The notes beneath the pieces are model-generated. The model saw only the letters and a program-made list of their open reading frames with translations. It did not search any database and was not told the DNA's origin. Shown piece after piece: positions 31,895 through 42,722 of a stretch of DNA of 64,000 bases. The position numbers and the translations under genes were made by a program. The stretch is taken from positions 372,001 through 436,000 of the forward strand of contig NC_087379.1 of the NCBI RefSeq assembly GCF_963675165.1. The letters are read 5' to 3'. The DNA comes from Halichondria panicea (lineage: Eukaryota; Porifera; Demospongiae; Suberitida; Halichondriidae). Each line of letters begins with the position of its first letter. The first letter of the stretch is position 1.

Positions 31895-34168
31895 ATGGCT
31901 ATTGTACAAGTACTGGTTGCTAGCATTCTGCTTGCTAGCAACGCTCTAGCTGCAGCTAGAAACAAGAACCAAACTCTGTACATCCTAACACTACTGCCCT
32001 ATCCTTATATCAACCCACTGTTTGATCCCTCTTGGGTTGAAGGACCTCAAGTTTCCCTGGCTCTGGAAATTGCTAAAGAAGAGATCAATAATCAATTTGC
32101 AGTTCTACCAGGCTATCAAATTGAACTGATTCGTGGTGACTGTGGATGTGAGTATGTGAACAGAGCTTACAAAGCAATAGGAAGCACTACATACTATCCT
32201 GGTGTATCCAAGATGCCAATCGGTATAATTGGTCCAGGCTGCTCGAGCTCATCTCTTTCAGTCTCTTCATTAACCAATCGAGAGGCTTTATCTCTTGTAA
32301 CTGTTCATGGCGGTGGCAGTCCATCATTGTCAAACAGAATCAACTTTCCCAACTCACTTGGCACGCTTGGATCTGCAGAAGCATTTGTGACTTTAACCAT
32401 TAAACTAATGGACATGAACAATTGGCATAGAATAGGAATACTGTTCAACGAATTCCGACAATTCTACTCCAGTACAGCGCAAAGTCTCCATGACATCATA
32501 TCTTCTAACTCCATGTTGAGTAGTTATTTGTCGCCAGTTTACGATAACTCTTACATTCCATTGTCAGATATTTTGCAACAAGGCATTCGAATAAACATAC
32601 TCTTCACACCAGTGAGGACCACACGGCAAATGCTCTGTCTAGCTTTCCATCATGGGATTGTGTATCCAGCCTACCAGTGGATCGTGACCAGCAATACATT
32701 CGAGGATATTGCTCAAAACGTGAGCTTCGAGTTCAACAATCAAGTCTATCATTGTTCCGACGCAGAAATGCGACAAACTGCTCTCAATAGAGTCTTGTTT
32801 ATAAATTACCGACTCTCCCATATTAACGAATCAGCTCCTTCAACCTATTCCAAGCACTCCTTCAAAGAATACGATGCATTATTTCGGAAAAAACTTCAAG
32901 AGCATAATTTACAGAACAATGCCAACATAACGTATTCTGTTTGGACCACTTATTTCTACGACACCTTCTGGGCATGGGCGGTAGTTTTGGACAGACTCGC
33001 CATTAGAGAGCCTAATATTGACCTCACCCAGTTTCGGTATGGGAACGCTTCATTATCAAACATGGTGCTCGAGGAATTCTACCGTCTAGACTTTGAGGGG
33101 GTGTCAGGAAGGATACATTTCAACAATGACTCAGGATTTCTAAACCGAGTTATATCTGTGTTTCAAGTAAAATATGATAATGTGACAGAAGTTGGTTACT
33201 TTGATGGTGTGAACTTCACAGTTAAAGGCCTAGAATCTATAGACGGAGAGTTTCCAGATGAAAACTTAAATATTGGCCCCGGTGTGTTTGCGACTCTTTT
33301 CATTGTGATTGTTCTAGAGCTGGTGGTAGTAACAACACTCCATGTGCTCACGATAAAATATCGATTTTCTGAATCTGTAAAAGCTTCGAGTCCCAAGCTC
33401 AGTCAGATAACCTTTATTGGGTGCTATCTCATTATATTCACACTATTCCTCAACATTTTTAGAAATTATCTCTTGTTAGATGATTATACCTCATTTTTTC
33501 TCTGCAACTTAACCTGGGCATGGTTGCTTCCCATCTCCTTCACACTGGCATACGGAACAGTGGCTGTTAGAACATGGAGACTGCATCGAATCTTCACACA
33601 CTATCTCAATCCAGGACGCTTTATTGCTGAACACTACCTCGTGGCCTTTGTATTCATCTTGCTTGGTGTTGATGTTTTATTGGGTACTTTGTGGATGGCC
33701 ATTGACCCACAGCAGCTAGTCGTGAAGAATGTTACCGTTTATCGAGGTGTTGCAAACTTTGAAGTTTTCGTTCGGTTATGCTCCTGTAACAATCCATATT
33801 GGTCATATGGGTTGGTGTTTGGATACAGGGGAGTATTGATTGTCATTGTTCTGGTGCTGGCATTTCTGACTAGAAACATTCAGAACCAGTCATTCAAAAC
33901 TAAAACGCTGCGTGTCATGGTTTATCTCTCCAGTTTGACTATGGTGGTCGGGTTTGTGCTCTATTATCTGTTCATATTCTATGGTTCTCCGATACTCTAT
34001 ACATCGTTTGCAATTGTAAATCTCACTTTCCATGGTGTCCTGCTCCTGTTCATAATGCTGATTTGCCTGCCTCCCCTCATACCAAAGCTGCGTGAAGAGT
34101 TCTATAAAAATTCACACTTGATCAAACCCAAGAAGTTTATTTTGAAATCGAAAGTGAAAGCGTTCTGA
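31895..34168 (+). CDS. GABA-B-like metabotropic receptor, type A (A6), intact
   Basis: Single exon, 757 aa from the ATG at 31895 (MAIVQVLVASILLASNALAA). Signal peptide, Venus-flytrap domain (GPGCSSSS, VHGGGSPSLSNR, LDFEGVSGRIHFN), seven TMs with KASSPKLSQ, RTWRLHRIFTHYLNPG, VDVLLGTLW, IDPQQL and LICLPPLIPKL. Differences from A2: a rewritten second extracellular loop (YRGVANFEVFVRLCSCNNPYW, with an additional Cys) and a tail changed by a small deletion to KNSHLIKPKKF and on, instead of KKFPHLIKTQEVDFE. Its downstream B gene is reduced to a scrap (34275), so, like A2, it is an intact A without an intact adjacent partner. The ligand is unknown. Confidence 0.93.
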   Translation: MAIVQVLVASILLASNALAAARNKNQTLYILTLLPYPYINPLFDPSWVEGPQVSLALEIAKEEINNQFAVLPGYQIELIRGDCGCEYVNRAYKAIGSTTYYPGVSKMPIGIIGPGCSSSSLSVSSLTNREALSLVTVHGGGSPSLSNRINFPNSLGTLGSAEAFVTLTIKLMDMNNWHRIGILFNEFRQFYSSTAQSLHDIISSNSMLSSYLSPVYDNSYIPLSDILQQGIRINILFTPVRTTRQMLCLAFHHGIVYPAYQWIVTSNTFEDIAQNVSFEFNNQVYHCSDAEMRQTALNRVLFINYRLSHINESAPSTYSKHSFKEYDALFRKKLQEHNLQNNANITYSVWTTYFYDTFWAWAVVLDRLAIREPNIDLTQFRYGNASLSNMVLEEFYRLDFEGVSGRIHFNNDSGFLNRVISVFQVKYDNVTEVGYFDGVNFTVKGLESIDGEFPDENLNIGPGVFATLFIVIVLELVVVTTLHVLTIKYRFSESVKASSPKLSQITFIGCYLIIFTLFLNIFRNYLLLDDYTSFFLCNLTWAWLLPISFTLAYGTVAVRTWRLHRIFTHYLNPGRFIAEHYLVAFVFILLGVDVLLGTLWMAIDPQQLVVKNVTVYRGVANFEVFVRLCSCNNPYWSYGLVFGYRGVLIVIVLVLAFLTRNIQNQSFKTKTLRVMVYLSSLTMVVGFVLYYLFIFYGSPILYTSFAIVNLTFHGVLLLFIMLICLPPLIPKLREEFYKNSHLIKPKKFILKSKVKAF

Positions 34169-34274
34169 TGGAGGGTTCTAGTCGATTTTTTATATGATTT
34201 CTTGTGGTATTTTTTGTGTATGCACGCTAATTACTTGTTTATTTGCTGTACCTTTTTGGGGGTATTTAAATTTT

Positions 34275-34450
34275 CATTGCTGCTATACTGTGACACTTTT
34301 GCACATGCGTTTCACTCGACGGGTGAAGACAAAAGTAATGCAGCTGCTTGAGCTGTGTTTGCTCTTCGGTGCGGCTCTGTGTTACTTATAGCTTCATGGT
34401 CACTTTCTTCCAAGAGAACGTGCTGCTGCATTATCCCAAAGTTATGGTAC
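34275..34450 (+). pseudogene. GABA-B-like receptor type B, 5' scrap
   Basis: GTGACACTTTTGCACATGCG, CAAAAGTAATGCAGCTGCTTG, then GTGCGGCTCTGTGTTACT and CACTTTCTTCCAAGAGAACG. It resembles the scrap after A2 (4984-5100), including GTGCTGCTG(A/C)ATTATCC, so the A2 and A6 units share this deletion event. It is non-coding. Confidence 0.75.
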
Positions 34451-34597
34451 ACTTATAATATGAGACTGATACACTAGTGTATCCACCAATGTCCACATGC
34501 AGTAGATCTACCATCAGAGAATGTTGGTCACGATTGTTAATTAATCTTCTAATTTTCTTTGTAACTTCCAATTCCTACAGTAGAGTGCAAGAGAAGA

Positions 34598-35889
34598 GGT
34601 ATTATGAGATCGAGACACCATTGCAAACACTAATTGGCTACGTCTGGTATATCTTGTATTGAAATACAGTCCTTCTCCAGTTACTCTTGTGGTAACAGAT
34701 ACCAGTGAATTTTACTTAAATTATTTCACACCCATGGACTTAAGGTATGCGGTCAATTAAAATGTTTTCTCCAATTAAATTCTGTACCTATTGGGGTATC
34801 TCTGTCAACACAAGCATACAGCACCAAATTTCTTTTGGAAAAAATATTAGAGAGGTCAGTGCTATTAATAATTAATTGTAGAAAGTGAACAGCTGAAGGA
34901 CTCCTTAAAAAAAAAACTGTCTCATACTTAGTATACCGTCTCACAATACTGCGTTTATCTGTCTTGTAGTACCTCTCCTGTTAGTCTATGAGTCGTAGTA
35001 GTTTAAAACTATCGTTGCTACACCTGCTATATTAAGACGGGAGTCAAAGAAACAAGGAAAGTGTAGCAGCAACTATATAGTAGAATTTTGTGACTAATCT
35101 TAGTTTCTGGCTTTAATATTACTTCGAGTATGACTATGCTACTCACTTTCTAGGGTCACTGAGTATTGTTAGCATCATCTCCTACTAGTAAGTATTGTTA
35201 GCATCATTTCCTACTAGTATGAAAGGCTATGATTGTTTGCAGCCTTTTGGCTTTAAATAGCTAGGATAGCTAGGATGTCTTTAGTTCTCTGCAAGTTTCC
35301 ATGGAATTAGAGGTTAAGAAAATTAGAAGATTAATTAACAACTGACCAACTATAGAGTAGAAGAAGGTATTATGAGACGGAATCAATTATGAGACAGCTG
35401 TTTAAAACAGAAGTGCTTCAGCTATATTCTGTCTGCATTTAATTATAGTAATAGCACTACCACTCTAGTATTTTTTCCAACAGAAATTTGGAGGCGGTGT
35501 TGACAGAGATACAACAATAGTTTGTTTAAGTACAGAATTTAATTGGAAAAAACATTTTAAGTCCAAATTTAAGTGGGTGCCAAATGTTTTGTAGTAAAAT
35601 TCACTAGGTATCAGGAGTAACTGTTTTTATAGGCAAAATAATCACTATATTTTAATGTCAGAAAGTTCCACATTATGTTATAACAGCCAATTAGCGTTAA
35701 AATTAATTAAATGCATTGGTGTCACGTAATAGCCCCCCCCCCCCTGTCTCATAATACCCAAACCACTCTGAACACTAAATGCTAGCATTAGCTGCGAACA
35801 AAGCACTGTCACTAATTTTTTGTTGCTTACATGCAAAGCCTATTGACCATAAAATTGGGGTCAGACACATTTAGAGGTCTCATAATACC
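34598..35889. mobile_element. Possible DNA transposon with GGTATTATGAGA ends
   Basis: A perfect 12-bp inverted pair GGTATTATGAGA (34598) and TCTCATAATACC (to 35889). Internal inverted arms occur around 34755-34850 and 35465-35560 (TTTCCAATTAAATTCTGTAC type), and further copies of the terminal word at about 35366 and 35741. No gene is seen inside. It may be a nested pair of elements. Confidence 0.45.
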
Positions 35890-36005
35890 CCCTTGCTCTA
35901 AATCAGTGCATGTGAATGCATATTCATAGTCTGACTATAATTAGCCTGTAAAGGCAGCCACACGTACACATGTGTAGCAGGGAAACACAGTTGTGGATTT
36001 GACCA
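35890..36005 (+). promoter_or_regulatory. Stranded type A upstream block
   Basis: AAATCAGTGCATGTGAATGC, AGTCTGACTATAATTAGCC and AAGGCAGCCACACG are recognisable as the type A upstream block, but lie 1.6 kb from the next A start (37562) with foldback and repeat DNA between. This fits loss of promoter function for A7. Confidence 0.35.
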
Positions 36006-36020
36006 TATCACATCTACAGA

Positions 36021-36705
36021 GAATTGCAAGTTGGTTGTCCATGCAGTTGAAGTGTAGTGTTGAATTGCACTGTAGTAATTAGCCCAATTAGTGTGACCAC
36101 AGTGTTTTTGTTTGAGTCTCTGATGATATTAGCTAGCTTGTAAATTTTGAATGTTGCTTGGATATAGCTAGCTAGGATTAGCTTCCTTTGCGGGCCCTCA
36201 ATAAGAATTAAGAATGGAGAAAAAGAAAGAAGGAAGAGACAAAGAAAAAGGAGATCTTCTTTTTCTTTTTCTTTTCTTTCTTTCTTTTTTTGTTCCTCCA
36301 ATTCGTCACGTATTTTGAACTATTGTGACAAAGAACAGAAAAAGGAGAGCCTAGGCTAGCTAAGATTATGCCCAAAGCAATTTCAGATGATTTAATTTGT
36401 TGGAGAAACGTTCCCAGTATATATGATTATACAGCATAGTACGTTATACGTTCAACTGTTTTCACACTGACATAAAAGTACTTTTCCACTTCTTGATTGA
36501 AGTAAAGCCTCCATATAATCCTCCACCTTACAAATCTGAAATTGCATTGGCCATGATCCTAGCTAACTATCCAAGCAACATTCAAAATTTGCAAGCCAAT
36601 AATTCCTCTAACAAAAACACTGTGGTCACCCTAATTGGGCTAATTACTACAGTGCAATTCAACACTGCACTTCAACTGGACAGCCAACTTGCAATTGTCT
36701 GTACA
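36021..36705. mobile_element. Foldback element with ~165-bp arms
   Basis: The left arm (ATTGCAAGTTGG, GAATTGCACTGTAGTAATTA, TTTTGAATGTTGCTTGGATA) is mirrored at about 36540-36700. The loop has a purine/pyrimidine-rich tract and a TTCCTCCAATTCGTC segment that recurs inverted at 46276-46405. It is non-coding. Confidence 0.65.
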
Positions 36706-36737
36706 AGCTAAATACAAGCAAGTGTATTACAGCTCAT

Positions 36738-37215
36738 TATGCCTCGGTGCGCATGCGCAAGTGAGGCACCTCCTCCAGAGGATGGTATCCGCTAATCTGT
36801 ATGCCCCCCCCTCTTATCTTTTGGTCTGTTGCTTTTGTACATTTGTATTGTCTGATATTACATGAAAAAAAAAAAAAAAAAAAGGTACACTTGTGTGTGT
36901 GTGTGCGTGTCTGTCTGTCTGTGTATGTGTGTAGACTGCTACAGCTGCTCAAGGATCAATGAAGTGCAAGTAAGAGTTTCTATAGGCTTCTAGTCATGTT
37001 TTCTTGGATTTAATTAAATTCGTGGATTTGCAAATAATGCTTCGTTCTCGAGTTATGCCTAGTTTTGCTTACTTTGGAATGCCATTGCAGCCTTTTTGGA
37101 AGAGTACGTAGCCAAACTTGTTTTATCAAGTGTTGCTAGTAGTTAGATCTGCACTAGAACACTAGCTATTGGTAGGCTATTGGTAGCTGCAAGAGTGAGA
37201 AGAGAGCTGCAAGGC
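36738..37215. repeat. Dispersed repeat, ATTATGCCTCG family, copy 2
   Basis: ATTATGCCTCGGTGCGCATG, an A19 run, a (GT)n tract, then CTACAGCTGCTCAAGGATCA, GTTTCTATAGGCTTCTAG and CTCGAGTTATGCCTAG, in the same order as copy 1 at 5190. Confidence 0.65.
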
Positions 37216-37561
37216 TCTGCTGATGGCAGCCATTTTAGACTTGAACTTTGGCATCTATCGTTTTTAACAACAATCATGGTCGATTATTACCCACTCTTTG
37301 AGTTTGCACAAGAGGGAGGTACGACATCCGCGTGCAAAAGGAAAGGCCCCAGGTTTAGACGCACATTCCTTACTGGTCCCAGGCCAGGCCGATTTTTTTT
37401 AATAGAACGAAGTTGACAACTCGGTCTGGAATTGAGGCTAGATGCAGCATGCAAATTAAAAAATGTTCATCATGACTGTGTATAAAATTCAGCTTTATGT
37501 TATGTAGTTTTGGCATCTCCACCGAGGCATCAGCACCTGCGGACGGTGCTTTCATTAATTA
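37216..37561. other. Intergenic with a decayed TAGCCTCGA-type end
   Basis: At 37378-37440 CCAGGCC...GACAACTCGGTCTGG and AATTGAGGCTA look like one decayed hairpin. It replaces the normal A upstream block. No gene is seen. Confidence 0.35.
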
Positions 37562-39866
37562 ATGGCTATTGTACAAGTGCTTGTTGCTAGCATTCTGCTT
37601 GCTAGCAACGCTCTGGCTGCAGCTGGAAGCAAGAACCAAACTCTGTACATCCTAACACTACTGCCCTATCCTTATATCAACCCACTGTTTGATCCCTCTT
37701 GGAGTGAAGGACCTCAAGTTTCCCTGGCTCTGGAAATTGCTAAAGAAGAGATCAATAATCAATTTGCAGTTCTACCAGGCTATCAAATTGAACTGATTGG
37801 TGGTGACTGTGGATGTGAGTATGTGGACAGAGCTTACGAAGCAATAGGAAGCACTACATACTATCCTGGTGTATCCAAGATGCCAATCGGTATAATTGGT
37901 CCAGGCTGCTCGAGCTCATCTCTTTCAGTCTCTTCATTGACCAATCGAGAGGCTTTATCTCTTGTAACTGTTCATGGGGCTGGCAGTCCATTATTGTCTG
38001 ACAGAATCAACTTTCCCAACTCACTTGGTACCTTTGGATCTGCAGAAGCATTTGTGACTTTAACCATCAAACTAATGGACATGAACAATTGGCATAGAAT
38101 AGGAATACTGTTTAACGAATTCCGACAATTCTACTCCAGTACAGCGCAAAGTCTCCATGACATCATATCTTCTAACTCCACGTTAAGTAGTTATTTGTCG
38201 CCAGTTTACGATAGTACTTACATTCCATTGTCGGAGATTATGCAACAAGGCATTCGAATAAACATACTCTTCACACCAGTGAGGACCACACGGCAAGTGC
38301 TCTGTCTAGCTTTGCATCGTGGGGTCGTGTATCCAGCCTACCAGTGGATAGTGACCAGCAATACATTCGAGGATATTGCTCAAAATGTGAACTTTGAGTT
38401 CGACAATCAAGTCCATAACTGTTCCGAGACAGAAATGCGACAAACTGCTCTCAATAGAGTCTCGTTTATAAATTACCGACTCTTCATAGTAACGAATTCA
38501 GCTCCTTCAACATATTCCAAGCACTCCTTCAAAGAATACGATGCATTATTTCGGAACAGACTTCAAGAGCATAATTTACATGCAGAACAATGCCAACATA
38601 ACGTATTCTGTTTGGACCACTTATTTCTACGACACCCTCTGGGCATGGGCAGTAGTTTTGGACAGAGTCGCTATTAGAGAGCCTAATATGGACCTCACCC
38701 AGTTTTGGTATGGGAACACTTCGTTATCAAAATTGGTGCTCGAGGAATTCTACGGTCTAGACTTTGAGGGGGTGTCAGGAAGGATAAAGTTTAATAATGA
38801 CTCAGAATTTCTGAATCGAGTAATATCTGTGTTTCAAGCAAAAGATGGTAATGTGACGGAAATTGGTTACTTTGATGGTGTCTTCAAAGACCTAGATGCC
38901 ATACAGGGGGAATTTCTAAAAACTTCAATATTGGCCCCGGTGTGTTTGTGGCTCATTTCATTGTGACTGTTCTAGAGCTGGTGGTATTAATAACACTCCA
39001 TGTGCTCACGATAAAATATCGATTCTCTCAATCTGTAAAAGCCTCGAGCCCCAAGCTCAGTCTGCTAAACTTTATTGGGTGCTATCTCATTATATTCACA
39101 CTATTCCTCTACATGTTCAGGAGTTATCTCTTGTTTGATGATTATACTACAGTTTTTCTCTGCAACTTAACCTGGGCATGGTTGCTTCCCATCTCCTTTA
39201 CGCTGGCTTTCGGAACGGTGGCTGTTAGAACATGGAGACTGCATCGAATCTTCACACACTATCTCAATCCAGGACGCTTCATTGCTGACCACTACCTCAT
39301 GGCCTTTGTATTCATCTTGCTTGGTGTTGATGTTTTATTGGGTATATACTTTGTGGATGGCCATCGACCCACAGCAACTGGACGTGAAAAATGTTACCGT
39401 TCCTCAAGACATTACAAATTTTATGGTTCGGACATGCAAGAACAATTCGTATTGGTCTTATGGGTTGGTATTTGGATACAGGGGAGTGTTGATCGTTGTT
39501 GTTCTGGTACTGGCATTTCTGACAAGAAACATTCAGAACCAGTCATTCAGAACTAAAACGCTGCGTGTTCTGGTTTATCTCTCCAGTCTTACCTTAGTAG
39601 TTGGATTTGTACTCTTCTACTTGCTCCTAAGCCATGGTCCTCCATTGTCCCACGGACCTATTGTATTTTTAATGCTCACTTTCCATGGCGTCCTGCTCCT
39701 GTTCATAACGCTGATTTGCCTGCCTCCCCTCATACCAAAACTGCGTGAAGAGTTCTATAAAAAGTTTCCACGCTTCATCAAGACCAATGAAGTTGATTTC
39801 GAAATCGAAATCGAAATTGAAAGTGAAAGCGTTCTGGTGGAGGGTTCTAGTCGATTTTACATATGA
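37562..39866 (+). pseudogene. GABA-B-like receptor type A (A7), frameshifted
   Basis: The start (MAIVQVLVASIL) and Venus-flytrap domain are normal up to about 38575. A 4-bp insertion (TTTACATGCAGAAC against TTTACAGAAC) then shifts the frame. A 4-bp loss near 38922 restores it just before TM1, after an in-frame 12-bp loss. A second 4-bp insertion near 39343 (GGGTATATACTTTG against GGGTACTTTG, in TM4) shifts it again to the end. All seven TM regions are otherwise well kept and the tail (IKTNEVDFEIEIE..) matches A5. Its own upstream block is displaced. It is probably a recent pseudogene; its B partner B3, 748 bp away, is intact. Confidence 0.88.
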
Positions 39867-40427
39867 TTTTTGTATCACTATATTGTGTTTTATTGTATGC
39901 ACACTTATTCATTGCATCATCATAATCAGACACAAACATGTGTTCCAGTTTTGTTATAATTATTCCTGTTGTATTATTTACACTGTTGTATTATTTACAT
40001 TCACTCCATGTATATACTTGTGATCAGAATGAAATCATGCTACAAAACTTGGAGACATGGCTCTAAGAATCAGCATATCAGGGTCAGTTGACGAGCTATT
40101 TATTTTTGTCACTGTGTTCAGCCATTTAGAACACAGAGAAGCTACAAAAACTTTAATTAAGCTACTGTGTGCAGTACTATATATCTGCACTGGAAAGAAC
40201 CTTTTGTGTTTGTTCTTTCTGCATTAGGTTTGTGTAAGCACCTTGTGGGCATAGACCACTAAGTGCATTATAAAATCCATAGCAACTCTCTAGAATCTCG
40301 TTACTGTAGGAACCCCCACAAACATGTAAAACACCTCAGAATTAGCCATCTGTGTACTTGGATTCGAGGCTAAGTACTTTTAGGGAATGTAAAGTGTTGT
40401 ACATGTACATCACTTCCTGTCGTACCT
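39867..40427. repeat. A-B spacer (A7-B3)
   Basis: This aligns closely with 18897-19264 plus 20354-20532 and with 15628-15980. It is the clean version of the site where the 1.09-kb element inserted in the A5-B2 unit. No gene is seen. Confidence 0.75.
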
Positions 40428-40474
40428 CAGCCTCGAATCCAGGCCGATTAAAATACGGCCTGGTCTCGAGGCTA
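40428..40474. mobile_element. 47-bp hairpin MITE upstream of B3
   Basis: The orthologue of those upstream of B1, B2 and B5, with flanks GTCGTACCT and GTCGTGCCC. Confidence 0.75.
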
Positions 40475-40526
40475 GTCGTGCCCACCTCTGGTCATTAAAT
40501 TTTACTCTTCACTTACTACTAGTCCA

Positions 40527-40588
40527 GTTAATGATCTTTACCTATACAAATTAATAATGACAACTTTGCGCATGCGTTTTACTAGGGA
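40527..40588 (+). promoter_or_regulatory. Conserved B-gene proximal upstream block (B3)
   Basis: GTTAATGATCTTTACCTATAC, AATAATGACAAC and TTTGCGCATGCGTTTTACT, as for B1. Confidence 0.4.
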
Positions 40589-40613
40589 AGAATGTGTACG
40601 TACAACAAAAGTA

Positions 40614-42722
40614 ATGCAGCTGCTTAATCTTGAGCTGGGATGCCTTGTGTTAGCTTTTCAGTGTGGCTCGGTGTTACTGGCTCCATTGTATATAGCCACT
40701 TTCTTCCAAAACTGGCAAGAGAACAGTACAAGATGGGATCAACAAACGGCAACGTTGACTCGTGCTGCTCTGATCGCTGTGAACCACATCAACAACAGAC
40801 ATGATCTGCTACCCGGATACAAGCTCTCTCTGATACAAGGTGATTCTGGTTGCCTCTTCACTGATAGAGCTATTGTTAGCTATGTGCAGAATGTTGTCTA
40901 CCCTAGAGACCTCATTGCAGGCATGGTGGGTCCACTTTGTTCAGATTCTGTTCGAATTCTCTCCTCTCTTGTCAATAGACAAGAAATGTCTATTCCACAG
41001 ATCCATCTATCTATGTTATCGACATTTCATAACAGGGATATGTATGCTAACTCGTTTGGAATACTCGGTTCAATAATTCACCTAATTGATAGTGTCACAT
41101 CATTAGTTGATACACAAAACTGGTGTACTTTACTCCTTTACGAAGATGAAAACAAATCATTTCAGGAAGCCATTGAACAACTTGATACACATAGGCTTAC
41201 TTCTGAAAGAGTGAGAGAAGGGTTTGTGCGATTGGATCCCCTGAGGAGCAGAGTTGTGATCATATTGGCTGGGGGACCTCTAGTGTGTGAAATACTTCGT
41301 GAAGCTGTCAAGAACAAAATGGTGTACCCAGCATTCCAGTGGATTGTTATGGGGTTGGAATATGAGCAGTTGCTTCTCTCCGATGGGTGTTTTGTTGGTA
41401 ATGTTTTGGACAAGTTGCTATTTGTAACTTTCAATGTTGACACAGCTTTCAAAACAGATACAGATGTATGTAGTGATGATGAGGATTTAAAAGAGATTCG
41501 AAAAACACGTAATAACAACTTTAGCCACGTTTCACTTGTATACGATTCAATATGGGCCTTAGCATTTGCATTTAATTCAAGTTTACCTCTCCATGACAAC
41601 AGTACACGTGGTAACCAGCACTTAACATCATTAGTTACTTCAAATCTTGCAGAGATAACGTTTAAAGGTATCTCAGGCTTTATCAGTTTTGATAGTTCTA
41701 CAGGCTACAATAAACGAAGAGTTGATATCAATCAAATTTCTAATGAAACAGTGAAACTGATTGGATATTTTTCCGGTGGATCCCTCACACTCATCAACAA
41801 CTCAGAGCTTATCAATACCTCAAAAGGAACACAACTTGAAAGCGTACGAGTTGAAGTGGCCGTATTGCTTACCTTAGCAACAGTCGTGCAGTTATTCATT
41901 ATCATTACTCTTCACATCCTAACAGTGGTTTACAGAAAGCATACAAGTATTCGAGCATCTAATCCCAAGCTGAGTCACTGCATTTTCATTGGTTGCTACG
42001 TACTTGTGGCTGCTTTAATGGTATTTCTATGGCCGTACAAAACAGTAGCCATGCTGAAGGGCAAAGTTGAACTCTGTCTGATTTTCAATTTTTGGTTGTT
42101 CCCGATTGGTATCACTCTTATATTTGCACCACTCATTGCTCACATATGGAGATTGTATAGGATATTCACACACTTCAGAAATCCAGGGTGCTGCATATCG
42201 AACAGTGCACTGTGCCTCATCATTGCAGTGCAGATTGCTGTGGACCTGACTATCGCTATACTGGGAACTACACTGACCCCAACCTTCATCACGCGCACTA
42301 ATACTGGTAGTATTAGCACTGAAGGAAAGGTTATCATGTCTGCAATGTGTAATTACCAAAACTCTCCCGTGTTGTTGTTGCTAATGTGGGTGTACAAGTT
42401 TATTCAAGTGTCAACATTGCTTGGGCTCAGTTGCCTAACTAAGAATATAAAACTGAATCGAAATTTTACAACCAGTCGATTTAAGTTTGCCAGTTATCTT
42501 ATAATATTAGCTGGATCTGTGCTCGTTCCTCTGTTTTTAATCTTGTGGATCACCAATGCAGACATACATGGAGACGTTGTGGTCATGTGTATTCTTGCGA
42601 ATTGCTTCTTCTTATTATGTATTCTGTTTATCTTATTGCCACCAATTGCAGAAGTGTTCAAAGCAAAAAAGAGAGCAAACAATTATTCAAGTGCTGTGTT
42701 TATTATAAGCCATAATTATTAA
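40614..42722 (+). CDS. GABA-B-like metabotropic receptor, type B (B3)
   Basis: Intact single exon, 702 aa from MQLLNLELGCLVLAFQCG. An in-frame ATG at 40557 would add 19 aa through the conserved upstream block; I take it as untranslated because that N-terminus is not shared by B5. Signal peptide, Venus-flytrap domain, seven TMs from about 418, short tail. It belongs with B4 and B5 in the N-terminal half (FFQNWQENSTRWDQ, MSIPQIHLSMLSTF, DPLRSR, ITFKGISG), and with B4 in TM6 (SYLIILAGSVLVPLF). It has lost Glu in YPRDLIAG (B1/B2: YPREDLIAG). One extra T near the end changes the tail from SSAVLL to SSAVFIISHNY. It pairs in order with the pseudogene A7. Confidence 0.93.
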   Translation: MQLLNLELGCLVLAFQCGSVLLAPLYIATFFQNWQENSTRWDQQTATLTRAALIAVNHINNRHDLLPGYKLSLIQGDSGCLFTDRAIVSYVQNVVYPRDLIAGMVGPLCSDSVRILSSLVNRQEMSIPQIHLSMLSTFHNRDMYANSFGILGSIIHLIDSVTSLVDTQNWCTLLLYEDENKSFQEAIEQLDTHRLTSERVREGFVRLDPLRSRVVIILAGGPLVCEILREAVKNKMVYPAFQWIVMGLEYEQLLLSDGCFVGNVLDKLLFVTFNVDTAFKTDTDVCSDDEDLKEIRKTRNNNFSHVSLVYDSIWALAFAFNSSLPLHDNSTRGNQHLTSLVTSNLAEITFKGISGFISFDSSTGYNKRRVDINQISNETVKLIGYFSGGSLTLINNSELINTSKGTQLESVRVEVAVLLTLATVVQLFIIITLHILTVVYRKHTSIRASNPKLSHCIFIGCYVLVAALMVFLWPYKTVAMLKGKVELCLIFNFWLFPIGITLIFAPLIAHIWRLYRIFTHFRNPGCCISNSALCLIIAVQIAVDLTIAILGTTLTPTFITRTNTGSISTEGKVIMSAMCNYQNSPVLLLLMWVYKFIQVSTLLGLSCLTKNIKLNRNFTTSRFKFASYLIILAGSVLVPLFLILWITNADIHGDVVVMCILANCFFLLCILFILLPPIAEVFKAKKRANNYSSAVFIISHNY

